From Calonectria ilicicola (taxonomy: Eukaryota > Ascomycota > Sordariomycetes > Hypocreales > Nectriaceae): a stretch of 64,000 nt of DNA. The first letter of the stretch is position 1, and each line of letters opens with the position of its first letter. The DNA lies in NCBI GenBank assembly GCA_020809705.1, contig CP085828.1, forward strand, positions 806,001 through 870,000, written 5' to 3'. Under the pieces are notes generated by a model. It worked only from the letters and a program-made list of their open reading frames with translations. It was not told where the DNA came from and made no database searches. The translations under genes and the position numbers were made by a program. Below are positions 34,801 through 45,576 of the stretch, piece after piece.

Positions 34801-36238
34801 TATAGAAACAGCCAAAAGAGCATTGGAGCTTGACCCAAATAACTGGAATGCTTCGTATGCGCTATTACGAGCTAGTGGCTCTAATGGAGACGCAGGAACC
34901 TTGGAGGATCTTGTAGGAAAGCTCAAGGCAGATGCCGGATGGCGAGCACAACAACAGAATGAAGAACAGCTCGCGCAGATGCTCTATGAACTGGGGGATA
35001 TGTACTGGGAGGCTGAAGAGACTCGAGAAAAAGCCATCGCTGTCTATTCTCAAATCTTGGAGCTTAAGCGATCGATCTCGATTCTTGAACCCTTCTACAA
35101 GGTGTTGAGAAATTACACACTAAAGTCGAAGTGGGCAGAAATCATTTCATTCCTGGAAGAACTTCTCCAATCCGCAGACGATGACCAGAAAATTTCTGGG
35201 ACATTCATCGCCAATGGTTTGGCCATGGATTACTTCTTGTTCTGCCCCATCCTGTCTAGAGCCATCGAAGCTACTGGTCGGCTGGACCTTCTCGAGTCGC
35301 TCATGGAAAATGCAGAAGCCCGAAAGGCCGATTTTGACACGAACAAATGGAACACGGTTAAAATAAACCGCGGAATAGTTTTCGCCGAAATGAAGGGCCA
35401 CGAAGAAAAGGCAATCGATATTTGGGAGCAGGTTATTGCGGAAAACGCTGTTAATGGATATACCTTGCCAGTACGACTATCAAGCGAAGCGCTTGTCGAG
35501 ACCTGCACCACGCTCGTCACTGCTGAGGGAGTTCCCCCAGAGAAGCTCGAAGCATATGATAAGAAGGTCCGCATGTGTAGGGATATCCTGGCGGCCGACA
35601 GTACCCAACCATCGGTTCACTATGGACCATACCCCCAGTACTTCAATATTCGCGGCAAGACAGAAACTGCAAGAAAGATGGTCTATGGTCTTTCAAAGCA
35701 GGCTCTTGAGATGCTTTACGACGATGACATTGAGAATGACGAGCTGGCATTCTGGAACCTCAGCGTCATCTTTTCGGCAATGCGCGACTACGAAAACAAC
35801 GAGGTCGCTTGGCACATGATGGAGCAGTCCCTGTTGGCCGTAAGGGCTCAGTACGAGAAAAGAATGCAGAGCTGGGACGAGATGAAAGAGGCCGGCCACG
35901 AGCCCGATGAAAGCACCAAACCAGAGGAGCCGCATACGGTCATGGCCTTTTGCGATGGCGATTGTGATCGCGTATTCACATCACCCGACGGATTCTGGGT
36001 TTGCTTAGTAGAAAACGGATCCAAGTTGTATTGCGAAGAGTGTTACGTCCTGCTTCAGCACGGTGATCTGGACATGAAATTGGGCGGCAAGTGTCGGGAT
36101 CATGAGCACCAGCACATGGTACAAGACAAAGAAAAGCTGGCAACCCTCCCCAAGGGCTCTGTGTTTGTTCGGGATAGAGTGATAACTTTGGAGGAATGGA
36201 AGCAAGAGATCAAAGCAAAGTACCTGGAGCTCGACTAG
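31830..36238 (+). CDS. STAND NTPase with Goodbye-type N-terminus, NACHT-like core, TPR-like region and Cys/His-rich tail (NLR2, 1430 aa)
   Basis: Three exons: 31830-32108, 32161-34554 and 34619-36238, with introns of 52 and 64 bp, both phase 0. Residues about 10-140 match the fungal STAND N-terminal Goodbye domain, including INSAWKLVEDRV and SAWRGYEGIFESLASLLEKCTEFLDRL. The P-loop GRDGAGKT is at 318-325. The Walker B strand FLILDG (423-428) continues GLGSE rather than the usual DExx. Residues about 920-1290 are alpha-helical with TPR-like repeats (for example KRALELDPNNWNASYALLRASG). The last about 95 residues hold C-X3-C-X12-C-X9-C-X2-C-X16-C-X2-H-X-H-X-H, a probable zinc-binding module. Fungal Goodbye-NACHT proteins are thought to be intracellular sensors or cell-death regulators; the ligand is unknown. 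Confidence 0.87.
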
Positions 36239-36691
36239 GCTTGGTAGAAATGCTACATCAACAGGAAAGACAAAGAAATAGAAAGGCAATTCACCTTCAC
36301 CAAAAGTTGAAGCTTTGATCTTGTAAGGTAGATCAAACTACCCCAGAAAAGTGGCAATTTCCTTCCTCAGCATGTGTCACGTCAGGAGTCAAGATCGACC
36401 GTAATTCCGTTGTATTCTTATTTTAGAAGCCCATTTATCTCTAGTTACACGCCCTTTTTATATGCGCGACCTGCTTATAACCCTGCTTCGGGTTGTTCAA
36501 GAGGGATATTATGTAGCTCATTCGGCGCATTAGCTATTAGAAAAGAAGCTAAAGGTTGCGCCCAAAACTCTTGGAACAGTCGAGATCGTGCTTTTAATCA
36601 ATATTTTAACCCATTTATGCGATAACCTTCTCCTTGAACACAATGCTGGTAAAGGGTTAGATTTGAGACCCAAGCATCATTCAAGGTCAAC
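36239..36691. other. Convergent intergenic region
   Basis: 450 bp between the stop of NLR2 (plus) and the stop of LYS9 (minus), so it should contain only 3' ends. No gene recognised. Confidence 0.5.
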
Positions 36692-38766
36692 TTACTTGTA
36701 CTTCTTGAGGCCCTCGATCAATGGGTCGTTAATCTTGGCGTTCATGGGAGCCAGAATACCCTTGTCGGAAATCTTGCCCTCAAGAACCAGCTGGACGGCT
36801 AAATATCGAACACCATTAGCAAATTTCTCGTGTAGTTTGTTGGAAAAGCATAAATCGAGGCCTGCCAACAAGCCAAAGTCGTGAAAACCGTCAAAACGTA
36901 CCAACTGCACACGGAATTCCAACGGTCTTTGCCATGGCGCTATATCCGCCGCTGCCAGTAGGGGCACCGTATTCGGCAAGAGTGGCGGTTCGGGTCTCTC
37001 GGGAGCCGTCCTTGTTCTCAATCTCGAACTTGTGTTGGAGCATCTAAAGCAGGTGTGAGCATCCATTGTACATCGGCATCGAGGCTTCAATTCTTACAAC
37101 AAAGTCACGCTCACCCTCCTCGTACTGCATCTTCTTCTCAAGAGTAGCACAGAGGGTGTCGAGGGGGTTTCCACGGGGGATGATCTTCTCATCGGAGAAG
37201 ATGCCAACTGTTTCGTAATGTTAGCAAATGGATTCAGGAACATTGTTTCAAGAATCGTTGAAACAAAAAGACCACTTACTCCACTTCAGACCATCAATGA
37301 TGCGCTGCTTGTCATCATCATCCTTGAAGGTGGCCTTGGAGGTGATGGCGGCCAGAAGGTCGGCCTCGCTTGAAGAAGTGGCACCAATGATCTTCTGGGC
37401 AGCCTCCTTCCAGGCAATAGGCTCCTTGAGAGCGCTGTCCTCGGCATCGCTGAGGAAGTTGATGTCGACAAGGACCTTGATAAACTCGGGGAATCCACCG
37501 TATCGGAGGGTCTAGAATGATCGTCAACGCCAATCCTAGTCATGTGTAATGGCTGCACCGGGAATCGAGAGCAGGCCTTCGGAGATGTCTTACACCACGA
37601 ACGATGGTCTGAGCCTCGGGGATGTTGTATCGCTCCTTGTAGATGGTGGAGTCACGGTTGGGGTAGGCAACAAAGTTGTAGCCAGGGTAGATGTGGTAGG
37701 GCTTGGCGGTAGCCATCAGCTCTGAAGTTATTCGTTAGCATCGCCGTTGGGAAATAATTGCGTATTCCAAATGCGTACCAGGACCCTCGACGCTGACAAT
37801 CTTGCCATCCTTCCAGAAGCTGGCAGAGTTTCGGAGAGCAAGCAAGACACCGCGGGAACTTGAATGCTTTGTTAGTGGTTTTGTTTTTCGGGAGTCTTAT
37901 CGGCGTAGGCTAGCTTTCAGTGCTGATTAAGGGGTAAATCTGGAGAAACTTACGACCAGGAGAACCTATAAACATACAGTTAGTGACACATTCTTTGGTT
38001 GTAATTCGAGGGCCTACTAACTTGTAACCGAGCGGGTTGTCGGAGTCCTCGGGGGCGGCTGTCGAAGCTGGTTAGTATCAAGCCATCCAACCAGGCATAG
38101 GGACAACCGTACGGAGACCACCGCAGTATGAGAGGAAGGACAGGACCTTTCCACCCTCGGCGTGAACTCTATCGAATTCACGGACGGCAGCGAGATGGTC
38201 TAGACCGGGATCGAGCAAGGGTGAGTTAGTATTATTTTGCGGCTAGGTGGGTATAGCGGGGACCAACTCCAATCTCGTTCATAACGGTGATGCCGGCCTC
38301 CTTGGCAGCGGCGTCGAGCTCCATCATGGCGGGGGAGACATAGCTGGTGGTGACGACGTTCTTCTTGTTCTTGATGGCGGACTTGATGACGGTGGCGTGG
38401 AAGGTGTAGGGGATCAAGCTGATGACGACGTCGTGCTGGGCAACAGCGGCGTCGAGGGCCGACTCGTCGGTGACATCGAGGGACTGGGGGCTGGCGAGCT
38501 TGATGCCCTCGGAGAGCTTCTTGGCGCTCTCAAGGGTTCGGCAGGCTGGACAGCGTTAGGAAAGCGAGGCCGAATGGGCGGCTGAAGTAGCAATGGCAAA
38601 TGGCTCACCAACGGTAACCTCGATACCAGCGTCACTGAGAACATCGACGGTGGGCCGGGTGACGAAGCCGGAGCCGCTGGAGGCATGGTTAGCGATCTGG
38701 CGCGGGTGCAGCAGGAAGAGGAGATCCAATTGGGGCGTACAGCATAAGAACGCGTGAAGGAGCCAT
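36692..38766 (-). CDS. LYS9: Saccharopine dehydrogenase (NADP+, L-glutamate-forming), saccharopine reductase (440 aa)
   Basis: Twelve exons (minus): 38741-38766, 38609-38676, 38268-38545, 38113-38215, 38022-38058, 37954-37965, 37779-37858, 37594-37721, 37280-37511, 37098-37207, 36902-37043 and 36692-36798. All phases agree and give 440 codons. The N-terminal Rossmann motif is VLMLGSGFVTRP, and SLIPYTFHATVIKSAI, NEIGLDPGLDHL, SYCGGLPAPED and LRYGGFPE are diagnostic of the penultimate enzyme of the alpha-aminoadipate lysine pathway. It condenses aminoadipate semialdehyde with glutamate. Exon 6 is a 12-bp microexon. The intron 38216-38267 has a perfect TACTAAC branch but ends in TTG, not AG; using the next AG (38200-38201) would shift the frame and remove LDPGL. 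The family is certain; that one junction is not. Confidence 0.93.
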
Positions 38767-39482
38767 TATTGCAGTTGTTGTTTGCGATGCAAGTCTTCCA
38801 AGAGCGAGGCCTGTACAGCGCAGAGTTGTATGGACTTACACCTTTAGAGGGGTTGAAGCCCTTATCCGAATTCGGCTCGCAAAAAATTTGACCCCGCCAT
38901 GAGACATGAGACGCTGCTCGGGAAGGGACCCACAGAGGGGTAACGCAGTGGTAACGCGCAGGGCGTGTCACTGGTGTGTCACTGCGTCGACCCGGTGTCG
39001 GCCACGCAGCGCGTCGGCTGAGATCGGCTGTTGGGCGCTGGCTAGGCACTGTAGCTAGGCTGGTTGCAGTAAAGATTCCCAGGGAACAGCAGGGGCCTGG
39101 CATACTACGGTTCAGCACCCGAGTCTACGGTGCAGCAGCTCCAGCAAGCTTCGCCAATGGGCCTCGTGCTTAGCAAAGCCATTCCCCTGGTATGCCTCGA
39201 CGCTACATATGCGGCTGTCTGGTTGGTGGACCACAAGGCTGAGCTCCAGCTTTTGGGCGGATAGAAACGGAGGACGGCGCCGAAACAAGCAGGGAAACGC
39301 GAGCTGACATCGTGTTCACCTCCCGGATTCAATAATTGTTACCAGTTTGCAGCCGCTCAATGCCGCTAGGTGCTTGTAGTTATTCGATGCAGGCTATACT
39401 ACACTACATACATGACGCAACTTACACAATTAGCGTCGAGGTTATCAACAACGTATATCCCATCCCATGCCGTCCAATGCCG
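38767..39482. other. Intergenic, LYS9 promoter region
   Basis: About 700 bp upstream of LYS9 and downstream of the MFS stop. Near 38940-38990 short direct repeats occur (GTAACGC twice, GTGTCACT twice). I see no clear TGASTCA (Gcn4/CPC1-type) site. Confidence 0.45.
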
Positions 39483-41060
39483 CTACTCCTGCTTCTTCAT
39501 GCCCACCTTACCCGCCTTGCGTAATCCTACCGCGCTGACAGCTACACTGACAATGGCCACGCCGAAACACGTCCAAAATGCGCTCCTGTACCCCTGCAGC
39601 GTCGCCGCCGCCTCCGTCGTCGCCTTCTTATCCATCTCGGCATGAGTCACCGCCGATGCGATCATGGCCGTTACCGCCGGCCCCACACTGTTGCCCAGTT
39701 GCGTCACCGTGTTGAAGACGCCTCCGGCCAGCGCCTGGTCCTTTGTCGGGAAGCTAGCGGTGATAACCAGGTTGCTCACGTTGAATAACAGATCGGTGCT
39801 CAGCACGCTCAGACACATGGCCGGGAATCCTGCTGCCCAGTAAGGCCAATCGGGTTTCTGGATCGCAAAGAGCAGCGGTGAGGCCGCGCTGAAGACGCCG
39901 CCAATCAGGACCAGTGTCCCGGCCGGCACCTTGTCAATCACCATCCCCGCGACGATATTTGTCAGGACTCCGAAAATCACCATCGGAAGGAATCTCAGAG
40001 CGGCATCAAGCGCACTGAGTCCCTGCGTCTCCTGGAAGAACAGCGTCGTCCAGTATCCGTACGCATTGAACCACGCCCAAACCAGAAACACGGTGATGCA
40101 AACTGCGCTAAACTCCGTCTTCTTCCATATCTTATTGGAGATAATGGCCGGCCGACCAAGCCGTTCCTGGCGACCAACCCAAAAGATGAAAAAGGGAACC
40201 AGCAACACTGCAATAGCCAGCATCACAATGTTGTGTGGCTCCTTCATCACGCTTCCACTGTCTGTGATTTGAGCAAAGATGTACGACATCAGAGCGAGAC
40301 AAACATTCGCCGAGATGACGCCAACCCAATCAAACCCATGTAGAAACTTGTCCTTCATATTTTCCACAGGTCTTGTCGGAGATAGTGTAAACCACGCAAC
40401 CACCGTCGAGACAGCATTGATACCTGTCGATACATAGTACGACGTTCGCCAACCAGAGATTTGAACAAATACACCGCCGAGAACTAAACCACTGGCGAAT
40501 CCAAGCGGACTCCCTCCACCAAAAGTGGCAAAAGCGATGTTGCGTAGCTTGCCACTTGGAAAGGTCTTCGTGATAATGCTCACAGCGGTGGGCATGCAAA
40601 ATGCCATTGCAATTCCCTGGAGGGCGCGAAACACAATCAACTGGGTTCCAGTTTTGGACAGCGACACTGCGAGCGTGAATGCTGTGTAGAGAATAGAGCC
40701 AATCATGAAAATCGGCTTATTTCCAACAATATCCGCAATTGCCCCAAACAACAGAAGCGTGCATGACAGACCTAGCGCATAGACGGAGGCGGGCCAAAGC
40801 AATAAATTCTCCGGGAGGTCGAGCTCTTTTGCAATAGTCGGCAGAGCAACCGTAAGCGTGCCTGAATTAAACGTATTGAGAAAGGCAGTCAAAGCAAGAG
40901 TCGACATCAATACGGTCGACCGAGTTTTGCTGGGAGCGATCGGCTCTGCTGATGTTTCTGCGGCAGCCTGGTTAGGCATCGCGACGGCTTCAACCGCCGT
41001 CTGAGATGTGGGACCATGATTGGTTTGCACCGGTTCAAGGTCGTACTGTGTCAAAGACAT
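39483..41060 (-). CDS. DHA2-type major facilitator superfamily transporter (525 aa)
   Basis: Single exon with ATG at 41060. After a 45-residue polar N-terminus, about 14 hydrophobic segments follow, as in the drug:H+ antiporter-2 class. Loop 2-3 carries FGAIADIVGNKPIFMIG, the MFS motif A region (GxxaDrxGrr). TM4 has FRALQGIAMAF, and TM5 has GGGSPLGFASGLVLGG, corresponding to motif C (antiporter motif, gxxxGPxxGG) in a variant form. The C-terminus is short and basic (RKAGKVGMKKQE). Relatives export drugs, toxins or polyamines or move basic amino acids. The substrate is not predictable, and no biosynthetic genes adjoin it. Located at the plasma membrane by inference. Confidence 0.9.
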   Translation of the reverse strand: MSLTQYDLEPVQTNHGPTSQTAVEAVAMPNQAAAETSAEPIAPSKTRSTVLMSTLALTAFLNTFNSGTLTVALPTIAKELDLPENLLLWPASVYALGLSCTLLLFGAIADIVGNKPIFMIGSILYTAFTLAVSLSKTGTQLIVFRALQGIAMAFCMPTAVSIITKTFPSGKLRNIAFATFGGGSPLGFASGLVLGGVFVQISGWRTSYYVSTGINAVSTVVAWFTLSPTRPVENMKDKFLHGFDWVGVISANVCLALMSYIFAQITDSGSVMKEPHNIVMLAIAVLLVPFFIFWVGRQERLGRPAIISNKIWKKTEFSAVCITVFLVWAWFNAYGYWTTLFFQETQGLSALDAALRFLPMVIFGVLTNIVAGMVIDKVPAGTLVLIGGVFSAASPLLFAIQKPDWPYWAAGFPAMCLSVLSTDLLFNVSNLVITASFPTKDQALAGGVFNTVTQLGNSVGPAVTAMIASAVTHAEMDKKATTEAAATLQGYRSAFWTCFGVAIVSVAVSAVGLRKAGKVGMKKQE

Positions 41061-42638
41061 GTTATGCAGATATGTCTTTACGTTCTGGGGGAGGTATAGT
41101 GCATGAACGTCATCAACAGTCTAGACCAAGAAGAGCGCCTTGAAATCTCTTTTAAACTTGTTGAAGGCCATCATTTCTTGCTTACACACCTCAATTTGTC
41201 AGCATGCTTGTCGCTATAGGGCAGATCCAGACAGATCTGGCCAGAGTGTGCTGACACGCGGCTAGCTTATTCCTGAACTGGAAGGTGTAAGTAAGCGTTC
41301 AAGGCTACAGTTGTTAAAACAGGGAACTAGCACTTTGTGAATTTGGCACTACGATCCTAGTCCAAACAAACCATCGTGTGCATCCAGCGCAAAACCTTAC
41401 GTCACATTTCTGTACGATCTTAACAGCTACGAATTTCTTCACAAAGTAATCCACTCAATTGATGTATCGTGGAGTTTTCTGAATGAATAGGGCAAAGCTA
41501 TCCACTACCCCATCGCATACTAATGCAATTCGTAAAACTAAGAACACGTGTTCGATGAAGTTAACTTTCACTCACGCCCTTCACGATATTATATTTCAAT
41601 AAATGGCTAGTCAAAGTGGAGAAGATTGTAAACAGGAACATATTTAACGACGTCGGCATCAGCGATCTACACAAGAAGCTTAAATTACATATTGTGGGAC
41701 TTGAACATCAGGACGACTCGTAACACACGACTGTACAAGAACAATACACTCCAACTTTAATGCATGTAAACCAAAGGGCGCCTGGGCCTTTCCAAACAAG
41801 GTTTAGTGTGACTTTCTTTATCAATCTCATATGGTTGTCACACTAGCAACATCAACTTGATTCTACCGTTTAAAACTATGTCATCTAGTTCTCTTGCAAT
41901 ATAATAAAGACATCATTATATTGGATTCATGAATTGCATAATTTCTAAGGTGTGATTATTCGCATCACAAAGAGAATCCCACCAAGATCAGGGCTAATAA
42001 CAGAGTCGAAGGCCAGGGCGGGAATGTTGATCTGGTAGATTTGATATATCGCACCGCCATCAAGTATCGCAGCAATGCCCAACATAATAAGAACCAAAAA
42101 CTTTTCGTTCACTCCAATTTTAACCTCTACGGACTTTATTTATGTATCTTGATTGTAAAAAGAAATAAAAATTATGGCGTCTTATGCTCTTCCTGGACAG
42201 GGTCTTGGTCTTCGAGCAGAGCCGCGCCTTACACTGCAATTTTAGCCTCTACAGACCACTTCAAGTAGGTATCTTGAACGGCACAGATGAAGCCGACAGG
42301 TATTAACAAAAATCAATATTCTTCGTTATGTCGAATGATCGGATATTAAATTTTTTTTAATTAATAATAGTAAATATATCATCACAGTATGTCGTGACTT
42401 GCGTACGATCTCTCGGATGTGACTCCTAATATCTCACCAAGATGCTTACCTGTCCGTATAACCGAGATCAGCTACGTGGGTTGAGGGCCCCGCAGAAATC
42501 TTTGTCTAGGTACCGGACTTGATGCATTCCTTTTAGCGCTCCTGGCATTGTAGTAACGTGCTGTAGAACGAGAACTAAAACACTTCAGTTCCGGTACCAA
42601 AACATCCTTTACTCAATTACCCTCGCCCTATCTGTACC
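41061..42638. other. Intergenic, no gene recognised
   Basis: 1.58 kb containing the promoter of the MFS gene and the 3' flank of GH47. A 75-codon plus-strand frame at 42041-42268 has no family features. A short T run and AT-rich patch occurs at about 42349-42380. Confidence 0.5.
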
Positions 42639-44357
42639 TCAGCCACGAACCCTGATGGGGTGCGCCTCCGTGTTAAACACAAACATATTCTTCCCGTTAG
42701 GCTTAAGCTGGACATCAGAATCTTCCGAAAAGATGAGGTACAGGTACTTGAGCGTCTCCGCCAGCCAGAAGCTCTCCTGGAAGTCGTTGTGGCCGCCGCC
42801 GTCCTTCTGGGTCACGTCGTTGAGACCAGAGTATCCGCTGTTGGCCTTGCACAGCCTCTGGAATTTGGTAAACGCATCCCACGCGAGCTCCTGGAACCTC
42901 GGGTCGCCCGTCGCGCGGTACGCGTACCACAGGCTCTCAACGGTCTCGGAGCGGAGGATGTAGTTGGCCGAAGTTACCCAGAACCCGGCCTTCTCATAAA
43001 AGTTAACCTGGTTGTTGATGTCCAAGTCGGCCAGAGTCATGCCGCGCTTGCTGTCAATCCACCTGAAGCCCTCGGGACCGATACCGCTGGCGGTTCGCTG
43101 GTATGCCCAGTAATACGACGCGGCGAGCTGCTGGCCAAAGTCGATGTATTTTTGCTCCCCTAGCAAGATTCCTCCGAGGATAAAGTTTCCTCCCGCAAAG
43201 CTCGCCACTATGCGGACGCGTCAGCTTCTTCCTGTCATCAACAGCAATGCGACCAAGAGATTACTTACAGTGACCCGAGCGCCGAATCACATTTGTTCCC
43301 ACGTATTCAGAAAGAAACGTGATTTGCTCGTTCTTCATGGGATGCGACGCGAGATACTTCATGGTAGAGTCGGCGGCAAGCACCCAGCGGTCCTTGTACT
43401 CGCTAAAGGCCACCGGGTCATAGAGGTACATTTTGATCAGATACTCATAGAAGCTGTCAGTTCCGCCGCCCCAGCCGCCAATGCTATCAGTAAACTCGCC
43501 CGTCTGGGTGCTAACATGCCATCCCACGAGACCTGGGAAGGGCTCTTTGATGCCCTTAGGGCGCAGGAGATAGTTCTCAGCCCGCTGGGCGAGGTCGGCG
43601 TACGTCTTATTCCCGGTCAGGTCGCTTAGGCGAGTCCACTCCAGGACAAGGGTGCCAATCCCCGCGATGGAGTTGTCCCGCCCACCACTTCTGCGGGGCG
43701 TGGGATTGAGGAAGATGGTGCCATCCGGCACTCCGCTAGGCGTGTTGAATGCGATGCTCAGACTTTCAGCGAGGATCTGGGCCTGCTTGAGAAGGGCGTC
43801 TACATTCGCATTGTCTGAGGCCAGGCCCTTGTACGGGCCAGTCAAAAGATCGTAGCCTGGCCCCCAGTTAGCAAGTACTCAGTGACTCGAGGTGAGAGGT
43901 TTAGATCTACCGGAGATGAGGCCGCCCAGATATCGGATCGTGCTCTCAAAGACAGAGATGGGGTCGTTGGCCTTTTTTGTCGTGGTAAAGTCAATCGTGG
44001 GAACATGTTCCAAGATCTGGTTCACCGTATTCTTCTCCTTCATGAGAATGGCCGTTGACAGGGCATCAATTGCCGTCGCGCCCCACGAGTTCCTGTCATC
44101 CTATGTTAACAGAGCGTATCGCGAAATGACATCCCAAGCAAAACAAACCTATCATCTGTCCACCCATTGCTATCGGGGTGCAGACTGTCGTGTGGGAACG
44201 CATACATGTAGTATCCCGCCCACGAAGTCCGGAATGCCTTCTTGACCTCGGCTGCGCGATCGGTCGCTCGGGGAGCCAAGTTCTCCTTGTTAATGCTATA
44301 GCCCAGAGCGGGGACGGCCAGCCCCAGGTTGAGGGCGAGGCTGCTGGATACTCTCAT
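42639..44357 (-). CDS. Glycoside hydrolase family 47 alpha-1,2-mannosidase, secretory (515 aa)
   Basis: Four exons (minus): 44149-44357, 43911-44092, 43269-43856 and 42639-43207. Introns are 56, 54 and 61 bp and all phases agree. A signal peptide ([19 protein letters not shown]) opens the protein. GH47 hallmarks follow: [17 protein letters not shown] helix, [18 protein letters not shown] with the acidic residue near the active site, [29 protein letters not shown], and the C-terminal FNTEAHPIR, whose Thr binds the catalytic Ca2+. These enzymes trim Man9 to smaller glycans; this signal-peptide form without a membrane anchor resembles the secreted fungal subfamily. The HLxCF cysteine and its partner near the CHxTY motif, which form the conserved disulfide in well-studied members, are replaced here (HLASFAGG, no Cys in the YYWAYQ segment). 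Confidence 0.92.
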
Positions 44358-45484
44358 AGTCAGGAGATTAAATTAGTAAATGAGCGTGCATTAGTCGGGC
44401 TGGTTGTATAATATTTATCAACGAATAAACAGTCTCAATATTTGAGCCGTGAGCTATCAGAATGAGCGTGGGTGAATGGATCAAGTTCAAGCCCGGTGCC
44501 AAGTTGGGACCAGCAGGGGCTTTTCTACAACACCGGTGCTAATGATCAGCAGGAGGCGATGGAGCGACGGCACATTAATAATTTCACATATTAGACATGG
44601 CGCTGCCGCACTGGCGCGTTGCCTCTGCCTCCAACGTCTTAGCATTCCCGCACCAAAACGGTCCGATCCAGCATGAAACATTTCGCAGGTGCGAGGCCCA
44701 GGAGAAATTCCAGATCCGGGCGGAATCCATGACAGAAGAATGAGAAAGAGTCTGGGCATATTCCAAAACATAAAACTGGAACTGAAGTTTATCTTCCAGC
44801 TACTGCGAGTGGACGCGTATTAGCCTTCCGGGATGGCGGGAACTCGGCATGTCTCACCACGACTCATCATAACAACGGTGCAGCAATCTGCTCATGGCCA
44901 AAAGCCAATGACCAAAAACAATATCCTACTTTGGTCTCAAGTTAAAGGAGGAGCATGCTAGCGCGATAGAACCAGGTCATCCAGTCAAGGCCTCTTGTCC
45001 GAGCTCCAATATCCCAAATCCCCCGCAGACCATGGGTCAAGGCGTCTGCCAACGACGAATTTGTGGGGCTCTACATTCATCCCACTCATAAGCACGACCA
45101 CTTCATTGGAGAAGGTGTTCAGTCAAGTTGCGAGGGGTTCTCAATATTCTTTATCTTAAATCGTAACGAATATTTTATTCGAATATATTTTATCTTATTT
45201 TGATGGTCATAACTTGTTCATTTAGTGCAAATAAGTTAACTAATGTGAGTAAGAAGTACCACTGTGCGAAACAAGTAGATCTAAACAGGGTTTTACTAGA
45301 GTCACGATGAAGTCTTGCTGCGGTTTATCTACCATCTAACAATTGCTGAACTCAAAGATAGAGGAAAGATCGTTTATAAATTGTATACCATATTTATCCT
45401 AAATTCGCGCTTGTACTAATTACAAAGGAGGGGCAGATCAAACAAAAGGAAAGAAAATATATCGAGTGACCAAAGACGCAAAAA
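44358..45484. other. Intergenic, no gene recognised
   Basis: 1.1 kb between GH47 and the first DUF7924 copy. Frames at 44476-44771 are overlapping and unsupported. The region becomes AT-rich near 45160-45440. Confidence 0.5.
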
Positions 45485-45576
45485 GACAAAAGAGACAAAT
45501 AGACAAGAGCCAAACAAACAAAAGAGATAGATCAAAAAATACGAGGTAAAAACATAAGCCGGCGATCGGATAAGAC

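Noticed and set aside
36239..41060. LYS9 plus MFS transporter plus NLR2 as a biosynthetic cluster
   Set aside because: LYS9 is primary metabolism, and no synthase, oxidase or pathway regulator is adjacent.
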